Positions 5,726 through 11,342 of a stretch of DNA of 11,342 bases are shown here, in pieces (positions within the stretch are counted from its first letter, which is position 1; every line of letters begins with the position of its first letter). Under the pieces are notes generated by a model. That model saw only the letters and a list, made by a program, of their open reading frames with translations. It was not told the DNA's origin and ran no database searches. The translations under genes and the position numbers were made by a program. The DNA comes from CAYWXV01 sp964462535 (GTDB lineage: Bacteria > Bacteroidota > Ignavibacteria > OLB7), in the NCBI GenBank assembly GCA_964462535.1, contig CAYWXV010000074.1, positions 1 to 11,342 on the forward strand, given 5' to 3'.

Positions 5726-8389
5726 TTGTTAGCCGTGTCTACCATAGAGTCCATTTTCATCGAGGCGGTCGAGGCGTCGCCGATGGAACGGGACGCGGTA
5801 CTCCATAGACGTTGCGGCGACGATCGTCGGCTCCGTCACGAGCTGGAGGAATTGCTGGCGGCTCACGATCGGGTATCAATGCTGGACGGATCTGCGGCCG
5901 ATCTCCTTTCGATTGCCGACATCGATACTTCGGACGGGGACGACGACGATCCGATGATCGACTCACACCTTGGTCCGTACAGGATAGTTGCACGTGTTGG
6001 TGAAGGGGGAATGGGGATTGTCTATCAGGCAATGCGGGACGACGCGCAGTATCGCAAGATGGTAGCCCTGAAGGTCGTCAGGGGGGGGATGAACGATCCG
6101 GAGATCGTGCGCCGCTTCCTCGAAGAACGGCAGATCCTGGCATCACTCGAACACCCGCACATCGCCCGTCTGCTTGATGGTGGTATGACGTCAGACGGGC
6201 GTCCGTGGGTAGCGATGGAATACATTGCCGATGGCCTCCCGCTTGATCGATACGCCGATCATCACCAACTCTCCATCCCACTCCGACTTCGGCTTTTCAA
6301 TGCGGTCGCATCGGCGGTCCACTACGCTCACCAGAACCTGATCGTACACCGCGATTTGAAGATGGGGAACATCCTGGTTACTCCGTCCGGTGATGTCCGT
6401 CTCCTGGACTTCGGGATCGCCCGATACCTACAGGACGATGCGACCGTCGAACCGGGGGAGATGACGCGTGTCGGGCTCCGCATGATGACTCCAGAGTATG
6501 CCTCGCCCGAGCAGTTGACCGGTGGCATTGTCACGACGGCAAGCGATGTCTACGCCCTCGGAGTCATCCTCTACATTCTTCTATCAGGACATCGTCCATA
6601 CGCTCCGTGGAAAAACGGCCCGACGCATGAACTCGAGCGAGCAATCTGCCAGGAGGATCCTCCTGACCCATCGATGGTACTCAGACGAGTTGATAACGAT
6701 GCGCCGCCGATCGATCGAATCGCCTCCAATCGCTCGTCTACGCCCGATCGTCTTCGTCGAGAGCTGACCGGTGACCTGGACACGATCGTCATGCGGGCTA
6801 TGGACAAGTCACCAGTGCGACGGTATGCGTCGGTGCAGGGGCTTGTGGAGGATATCGAACGGTACCTGAATGGCCTTCCAGTGCTGGCGCGAAGAGACAC
6901 ACTGGGATATCGGGCGGGGAAGTTCGTGCGGCGTCACCAGGTAGGTGTCGCGTCGGCCTCCGCCCTCTTCCTGTCCGTTGTGGGATTCGGAGTCTCGATG
7001 GCTCGGCAACGTACACGGATTGCTCGTCAAGCCCGCCAGATCAGCCGCGAACGGGACAAGGCGGAGCGGATCGTCACCTTTCTGAAAGATCTCTTTACCG
7101 TTTCCGAACCGGGCCGTGCTGATGGTGGCGGAGATGTCACCGCACGTGAGTTGCTCGAGCGTGGTCGCCGGCGAATCGAGTCGGAACTCTCCGGGAATCC
7201 GGCAGCCCAGAGTGAGCTGATGGGAGTCATCGGTCAGGTGCAGCTCAGCCTGGGTCTCGTGGATGAGGCAGTCACTATCCTCCGCCATGCCGTCGAGCGT
7301 CGCGCTGACGCGTTCGGCGCCGACAGCATCGAGTACGCATCGATGCTGAACGGACTTGCCGGGGCGCTACGCATGAAGGGGGAGAATGGTGAGGCCGAGG
7401 CACTCTTCAGACGCGCGCTCGCCATTGCTCTGAGACGCGGGGCCGAGCGAACGGAACTTGTTGCCGACATTCTCAATGAGATCGGCATTCTTCTGAACAG
7501 GACGCAGCGTTACGGCGAGAGTGAGGACTATCTTCGTCGTGCCCTCACAATCCGGAAAGCAATCCTCCCTCCACACCATACGGATGTCCCTCGCTCACTC
7601 AACAACCTCGGTCTCCTCCTGGTCGACCTCCGTCGGTTTGATGAAGCAGAGCAATTGTTTCGCGAGGCACTTGCGATGCTGCGTGGAATGCGCCCCGAGG
7701 GAAGTCTCGACATAGCGTCCACACTGAACAACCTTGGATTCCTGATGCGCTCCCGGAACAGACTGGATGAAGCTGAGTCCCTCGATCGCGAGGCCCTGGC
7801 GATCCGGCGGCGTTTTCACGATCGCGATCATCCAGATCTTGCGCAGAGTCTCAACAACCTGGGGAACCTCCTCTATCGGCGCGGACAGCTTGGAGAGGCG
7901 GCTGCCCTGTTCAATGAAGCGCTTGCACTATGGAGGAGGCTCCTTGGACCAGATCATCCAGACGTCATCGTTGGCATGACGAACCTTGCTCAGGTCGAAC
8001 GGCAGCGTGGCGATCTGGCGGCGGCGCAAGCCATCATTGAAGGGGCTGTCGCACTTCAGCGAGAACGCCTCGCTGAAGACGATCTGACAGTCGTCAGGTC
8101 GATGAACCTCCTTGGAGAGATTCTGATAGAGCGGAGAAGTGTCGTAGAGGGGGTCGAGATTCTGCGCAGAGTACTTGCTGTCAGAGAGGAGAAGCTTGGG
8201 TTGGAGAACTGGAGAACGGCCATGACCGCTTGTGCTCTTGCGGAAGGTCTAGAACGACTCGGGGACGTGGATGAGGCCCGACGGCTCTTTCGGATCAGTG
8301 CAGATGTCCTGCAGAAGGAGAACCATGCTGACATGACCCGACCCATGAAGGGACTAGAGAGAGTCGGCAAGAAACAGGTCGCTCGTTAG
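5726..8389 (+). CDS. Membrane Ser/Thr protein kinase with C-terminal TPR domain
   Basis: A Hanks-type kinase of up to 887 aa. Residues 1-60 match the short helical N-terminal region common in this kinase class (ELEELLAAHDRV). The kinase domain (about 85-385) is complete: glycine loop GEGGMG (92-97), VALK with K116, HRD with D210 in IVHRDLKMGN, DFG 228-230, TPEYASPE (255-262) and ASDVYALG. A single hydrophobic segment (about 406-425) is followed by an Arg-rich probable coiled coil (426-457). Then come about nine 42-residue tetratricopeptide repeats of the kinesin-light-chain type; LNNLG recurs at 625, 667 and 709, exactly 42 apart. With the kinase cytoplasmic, one membrane pass would put the TPRs outside. 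The start is uncertain: TTG 5726 and GTG 5735 both fit, and there is no in-frame ATG after the upstream stop (5693). It lies 45 bp before the sigma gene, probably in one operon. Confidence 0.92.
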   Translation: MLAVSTIESIFIEAVEASPMERDAVLHRRCGDDRRLRHELEELLAAHDRVSMLDGSAADLLSIADIDTSDGDDDDPMIDSHLGPYRIVARVGEGGMGIVYQAMRDDAQYRKMVALKVVRGGMNDPEIVRRFLEERQILASLEHPHIARLLDGGMTSDGRPWVAMEYIADGLPLDRYADHHQLSIPLRLRLFNAVASAVHYAHQNLIVHRDLKMGNILVTPSGDVRLLDFGIARYLQDDATVEPGEMTRVGLRMMTPEYASPEQLTGGIVTTASDVYALGVILYILLSGHRPYAPWKNGPTHELERAICQEDPPDPSMVLRRVDNDAPPIDRIASNRSSTPDRLRRELTGDLDTIVMRAMDKSPVRRYASVQGLVEDIERYLNGLPVLARRDTLGYRAGKFVRRHQVGVASASALFLSVVGFGVSMARQRTRIARQARQISRERDKAERIVTFLKDLFTVSEPGRADGGGDVTARELLERGRRRIESELSGNPAAQSELMGVIGQVQLSLGLVDEAVTILRHAVERRADAFGADSIEYASMLNGLAGALRMKGENGEAEALFRRALAIALRRGAERTELVADILNEIGILLNRTQRYGESEDYLRRALTIRKAILPPHHTDVPRSLNNLGLLLVDLRRFDEAEQLFREALAMLRGMRPEGSLDIASTLNNLGFLMRSRNRLDEAESLDREALAIRRRFHDRDHPDLAQSLNNLGNLLYRRGQLGEAAALFNEALALWRRLLGPDHPDVIVGMTNLAQVERQRGDLAAAQAIIEGAVALQRERLAEDDLTVVRSMNLLGEILIERRSVVEGVEILRRVLAVREEKLGLENWRTAMTACALAEGLERLGDVDEARRLFRISADVLQKENHADMTRPMKGLERVGKKQVAR

Positions 8390-8434
8390 TCGGCGTCCAT
8401 TTCCGCACTGCCGGGAAGCGGCAACACAGAGATC

Positions 8435-9001
8435 ATGGATACCAACGAAGTAACTCAGCTCTTGAACGATGTCGGACGGGGTGACAGGCTTGCACTGGAT
8501 CGCCTCCTCCCCCTTGTCTATGATGGACTGAGGCGGGCGGCCCAGGCGCAGTTGAGGAACGAACGGGCCGGTCACACGCTTAACACATCCGCGCTCGTAC
8601 ATGAGGCCTATTTGAAGTTGGTGGATCAGCGCGAAGTCGTCTGGGAAAACCGGAATCACTTCTTCGCCGTCGCGGCCACTGCGATGCGACGCATTCTTGT
8701 CAGTTATGCGCGGGGTAGACGAAGACAGAAACGGGGGGGCGGTGCTGCCGTCGTGAATCTGGACGACGCTCCTGAGATTGCCGCTGAAGACCGATCGGAA
8801 GATGTCCTTGCACTCGACGAGGCGTTGACGAAGCTGGCCGTCGAACACGAACGAGCCGCACGAGTCGTTGAATGCCGGTTCTTTGCGGGCCTATCCATCG
8901 AGGAGACAGCGGCCGCGCTCAACATCTCTGCGATCACGGTCAAGCGTGACTGGACTCTGGCGCGCGCGTGGCTCCAACGAGAGCTGGAGAGCGGGGGTTG
9001 A
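8435..9001 (+). CDS. ECF-type RNA polymerase sigma factor (TIGR02999-like)
   Basis: This 188-aa protein should direct RNA polymerase to a small set of promoters. Region 2 spans about residues 8-97 (LVYDGLRRAAQAQL, TSALVHEAYLKLVD, NRNHFFAVAATAMRRILVSYARGRRR). An acidic linker (107-122) follows, then region 4 (about 125-185) with the helix-turn-helix LSIEETAAALNISAITVKRD. TALVHEAY-like and HFFAVAA-like motifs mark the sigma-70 ECF family that often accompanies Ser/Thr kinases in Acidobacteria, Planctomycetes and Rhodothermota-like genomes. Region 2.2 has T51-S52 where classical ECF sigmas have acidic residues, so phosphorylation is a possible switch. No anti-sigma gene is adjacent; the neighbour is the TPR kinase. 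ATG 8435 has only a weak purine-rich stretch (AGAG) before it. Confidence 0.92.
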   Translation: MDTNEVTQLLNDVGRGDRLALDRLLPLVYDGLRRAAQAQLRNERAGHTLNTSALVHEAYLKLVDQREVVWENRNHFFAVAATAMRRILVSYARGRRRQKRGGGAAVVNLDDAPEIAAEDRSEDVLALDEALTKLAVEHERAARVVECRFFAGLSIEETAAALNISAITVKRDWTLARAWLQRELESGG

Positions 9002-9073
9002 TGTGTGAACAATCGACGCTGACGTCCTCGAGCACATCGCCACCAGCCGAATGATCAATAACTCTCGAACGCT

Positions 9074-9150
9074 GAGGCTGTTCAAATCGCGCGATGTCAA
9101 GGCGCGCGATGATGAGCGCAACGTAGAGATCGCGCGAACTTCGACAACCC
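9074..9150. repeat. Palindromic intergenic repeat, copy B (shortened)
   Basis: The left arm (9074-9094) is identical over 21 bases to the left arm of copy A (1991-2011). The right arm (9130-9149, TCGCGCGAACTTCGACAACC) is its imperfect inverted partner: CGCGCGA pairs with TCGCGCG, and the outer GGCTGTT matches less well. AGAGATCGCGCG (9125-9136) is shared with 2086-2097. The centre is about 45 bp shorter than in copy A and lacks its GGTACC-containing core, so this is a deleted or distinct subtype of the same family. Similarity may extend weakly leftwards (TAAC...GA.CGC before both copies). It lies 72 bp after the sigma-factor stop codon. Confidence 0.75.
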
Positions 9151-9273
9151 GGCAGCCCCTGCTCCGATGCGTCCCTACCTTGGTGACATCGCGTCCAACC
9201 TGCGGCCGCACGACTCCTGCCGATGGTTCATGACAACTCCACACCGACTACGCTCTACCAACTGCCATCTAAG

Positions 9274-9281
9274 TATCTTTG
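9274..9281 (+). promoter_or_regulatory. Bacteroidota-type -7 promoter element of the E1 gene
   Basis: TATCTTTG, within TATCTTTGCACCC, exactly matches TAnnTTTG and is the best promoter in the window. It ends 34 nt before ATG 9316. No clear -33 TTTG is found 19-21 bp upstream. The A-rich CAAAA before the start codon, with no Shine-Dalgarno sequence, is typical of Bacteroidota leaders. Confidence 0.7.
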
Positions 9282-9315
9282 CACCCTTCAATTCCACTTC
9301 CCAAAACCGGACCAC

Positions 9316-11342
9316 ATGCCTCGATCGAACAGGACGCGTTCCAAGGATTCAACGACGAAGCAACTGGACGCACCAAAAGACATGGTCGACATGAGCGCGA
9401 TTGACTCCGTGGACGAACGTCATGGCGATCTCTTAAGCCGCTACGACTGGCGCCGTGTTGCGACATTGATGATTTCGTCACGGGCACTCGATCGTATCGA
9501 GGAGGAGCGCCTGGTTCCTCAACGACTCGTTACCTATCAGTTCTCATCGCGCGGTCATGACCTGGCGCAGATTCTGCTCGGTCTTCAAATGACCAACCCG
9601 CATGACGCGGCCACCGTCTACTATCGTTCCCGCCCGTTTGTAATGTCCCTGGGCCTGACGGCAAAGGAGGGCGTTCTGAGCACGATGGGACGAGCCGGCG
9701 GAGTATCAGAGGGGCGTGACATCGGGGTCGTCCACAACATGCCGTCGCGCGGAGGCGCACATGTCCTCCCGACGAGTGGTGACGTCGGCGCGCAATACAC
9801 ACCCGCAGTCGGGTGGGCTCAGGCAATCTGCTATCGGGCCGAGACTCTTGGGCAGAGGGCGTGGCGAGGGGCGATTGCCGCAGCACTGGGCGGCGACGCA
9901 TCGTGTGCAGCCAACGGGTTCTGGGCCGCGCTGAACATCGCAGCGGTTGATCGGCTTCCCCTTCTCTTCTTCATCGAGGACAATGGCTTCGGAATCTCGG
10001 TTCCGGGTACACAGCAGACTCCGGGTGGAAACATCGCGGCGAACCTCGCAGCCTTCAAGGGGATCCTGACGCTACAGGGGTCCGGTACCGATCCGGTGGA
10101 AACGGGTGGATTGATCGCACGCGCGGTTGACGCGGTTCGAGACGGAAACGGTCCCGTCCTCCTCCGTCTCGTCATGCCCAGACTTGCCGGCCATTCGTCG
10201 ACCGACAATCAGGCCTACAAGAAACCGGAGCTTGTTGAGAGGGAGCAGGCCAACGATCCACTCCCGAAGCTTCGCTCGTTCGTCATCGAGCACGGAATCA
10301 TGTCCGAGAGCGAGTGGGCGACAATGGAGACTGAGACAATCGCCACTGTCGAGCGTGAAGTTGAGGAGGCTCTTCAGGTCGGGGATCCCGATTCAGGGGC
10401 GGTATTCGAGAACATCTACTACACTCCAGGAGCACCGCAGCAGGTTGGCGGCTTGATTCCGGAGATCGGCGAAGAGGAAGGGCGGAAACGTTTGGCGGGT
10501 GCGCGGGAGCCGGCGGCGAATGGCCCGCGGATGAACATGATTGATGCAGTAAGACAGACGATGATCGTCGAAATGGAGCGAAACGACCGCATACTCCTCT
10601 TTGGCGAAGACGTCGGTGTGAAAGGGGGTGTTCATGGGGCCACCGTCGACATGCAGAGTCGATTCGGCGCGGCACGAGTGTTCGACACGTCGTTGAATGA
10701 AGAGGGGATCATCGGGCGGAGTGTTGGAATGGCGCTGGCCGGTCTGATGCCGGTGCCCGAAATCCAGTTCCGCAAGTACGCCGATCCTGCCCACGAGCAG
10801 ATAACTGATTGCGGTACGATCCGCTGGCGAACAGCCGGGAAGTACGCTGCACCCATGGTTGTGAGGATTCCGGTCGGATTCGGAAAGAGGACCGGCGATC
10901 CGTGGCATTCAGTCTCCGGCGAAGCCATCTACGCCCACCTGGTCGGCTGGCGCATTGCATACCCTTCGGACGCCGAAGACGCCGTCGGTCTGCTCCGCAC
11001 CGCTCTTCGAGGGAACGACCCGACGTTCTTCTTCGAGCATCGAGCACTCCTGGATACACGTGAGGGTCGGCGCCCCTACCCCGGCGACGACTACATGATT
11101 CCATTCGGCGTCGCCCGCATCGTTCGCCCTGGTGACGATCTGACAATCGTCACGTGGGGAGAGATGGTGCACAGGGCGTTGGAGGGTGCGGAGAAGAGTG
11201 GGCAGAGCGTCGAGGTTATCGACCTAAGAACGGTGATGCCGTGGGATCGTGAGACAGTCTTCCGTTCCGTACGCAAGACTGGACGCTGTATGCTCCTGCA
11301 CGAAGACAACTGGACGTGTGGACTTGGTGGCGAGATCGCGGC
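9316..11342 (+). CDS. 2-oxoacid dehydrogenase E1, fused alpha and beta subunits (3' end outside window)
   Basis: This thiamine-diphosphate enzyme decarboxylates a 2-oxoacid (pyruvate or a branched-chain acid; the sequence does not decide) and passes the acyl group to the lipoyl E2. The frame is open for 675 codons to the window edge; the last part of the beta domain is missing. The alpha part (about 45-350) has the ThDP/Mg motif as GDAS (193-196) with N223 in EDNGFGISVP, then GGNIAANLAAF, RLAGHSSTDNQAYK and NDPLPKLR. The beta part (about 405 on) has LFGEDVGVKGGVHG, DTSLNEEGIIG, EIQFRKYADPAHEQI, DPWHSVSGEA and EHRALLDTR. GDAS replaces the usual GDG; I recall this in related fused E1 proteins, so activity is likely. 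The first ATG (9316) adds a basic Ser/Thr-rich tail; M23 (9382) and M26 (9391) are alternatives. No E2 or E3 gene is in view. Confidence 0.93.
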   Translation, partial: MPRSNRTRSKDSTTKQLDAPKDMVDMSAIDSVDERHGDLLSRYDWRRVATLMISSRALDRIEEERLVPQRLVTYQFSSRGHDLAQILLGLQMTNPHDAATVYYRSRPFVMSLGLTAKEGVLSTMGRAGGVSEGRDIGVVHNMPSRGGAHVLPTSGDVGAQYTPAVGWAQAICYRAETLGQRAWRGAIAAALGGDASCAANGFWAALNIAAVDRLPLLFFIEDNGFGISVPGTQQTPGGNIAANLAAFKGILTLQGSGTDPVETGGLIARAVDAVRDGNGPVLLRLVMPRLAGHSSTDNQAYKKPELVEREQANDPLPKLRSFVIEHGIMSESEWATMETETIATVEREVEEALQVGDPDSGAVFENIYYTPGAPQQVGGLIPEIGEEEGRKRLAGAREPAANGPRMNMIDAVRQTMIVEMERNDRILLFGEDVGVKGGVHGATVDMQSRFGAARVFDTSLNEEGIIGRSVGMALAGLMPVPEIQFRKYADPAHEQITDCGTIRWRTAGKYAAPMVVRIPVGFGKRTGDPWHSVSGEAIYAHLVGWRIAYPSDAEDAVGLLRTALRGNDPTFFFEHRALLDTREGRRPYPGDDYMIPFGVARIVRPGDDLTIVTWGEMVHRALEGAEKSGQSVEVIDLRTVMPWDRETVFRSVRKTGRCMLLHEDNWTCGLGGEIA

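Larger units (their letters stand above)
9002..9315. other. Intergenic region between the sigma factor and E1 genes
   Basis: This 314-bp stretch holds the shorter palindromic repeat copy (9074-9150), about 120 bp with nothing recognised (9151-9273), and a strong Bacteroidota-type promoter element (9274-9281) with a 34-nt leader. A 17-codon frame (9001-9054) overlaps the sigma stop codon as TGATG, but it has no recognisable features. No RNA gene is seen. Confidence 0.6.

Noticed and set aside
6350..6375. Possible inactive kinase because the usual HRDLKP reads HRDLKM
   Set aside because: The catalytic D210, the following Asn, K116 and the DFG Asp are all present; residues other than Pro occur at this position in active kinases.
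6571..7288. Antisense frames inside the kinase gene
   Set aside because: The kinase and TPR motifs on the plus strand are uninterrupted; no motif is recognisable on the other strand.
7560..7960. Direct DNA repeat suggested by recurring CTCAACAACCT-like stretches
   Set aside because: These encode the conserved LNNLG of successive TPRs at 42-codon spacing and differ at synonymous sites, so they are protein repeats and not a DNA repeat element.
9001..9054. 17-codon frame overlapping the sigma stop codon as TGATG
   Set aside because: Ser/Thr/Pro-rich with no hydrophobic or conserved feature; such overlaps occur by chance and no coupling signal is seen.
9530..9901. Minus-strand frames of about 100-170 codons within the E1 gene (also 10393-10908 and 10709-11146)
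   Set aside because: The plus strand encodes a continuous, motif-rich E1 protein; the antisense frames are by-products of GC-rich codon use.

Overview
This window looks like chromosomal DNA from a fairly GC-rich member of the Bacteroidota/Chlorobiota (FCB) group. The main evidence is three octamers of the Bacteroidota -7 form TAnnTTTG, two of them inside the near-identical 13-mers TACCTTTGCACCC and TATCTTTGCACCC. Each lies 27-34 nt upstream of a start codon with no Shine-Dalgarno sequence. The E1 alpha/beta fusion and the Ser/Thr kinase-TPR plus ECF sigma pair also fit a high-GC branch such as Kapaibacteria, Ignavibacteria relatives or Rhodothermota. The exact lineage is inferred, not proven.

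Layout. Positions 1-79 are a degenerate TTCATCC-type repeat. Three genes follow on the minus strand: nuoG (80-1804; complex I Fe-S subunit with its own promoter), an unrecognised exported protein (2113-3093) and a nicotinamidase pncA (3135-3833). The gap between nuoG and the exported-protein gene holds a 122-bp imperfect palindromic repeat. A divergent intergenic region of about 120 bp leads into plus-strand genes: ispD (3957-4631; MEP isoprenoid pathway), an exported NHL-type beta-propeller protein (4761-5570), a membrane Ser/Thr kinase with a large TPR domain (5726-8389) and an ECF-type sigma factor (8435-9001). A 314-bp intergenic region follows, with a shorter second copy of the palindromic repeat and a clear promoter. 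It leads into a fused alpha/beta E1 subunit of a 2-oxoacid dehydrogenase, which runs off the right edge.

Most genes are housekeeping: respiration, NAD salvage, isoprenoid synthesis and 2-oxoacid oxidation. The one apparent signalling module is the kinase-sigma pair. The sigma factor has no neighbouring anti-sigma gene. Its region 2.2 has a Thr-Ser pair (T51/S52) where classical ECF sigmas carry acidic residues, which fits control by phosphorylation as described for EcfP/PpkT of Vibrio parahaemolyticus. I see no CRISPR, insertion sequence, tRNA, rRNA or obvious defence locus. The most notable non-coding item is the two-copy palindromic repeat.
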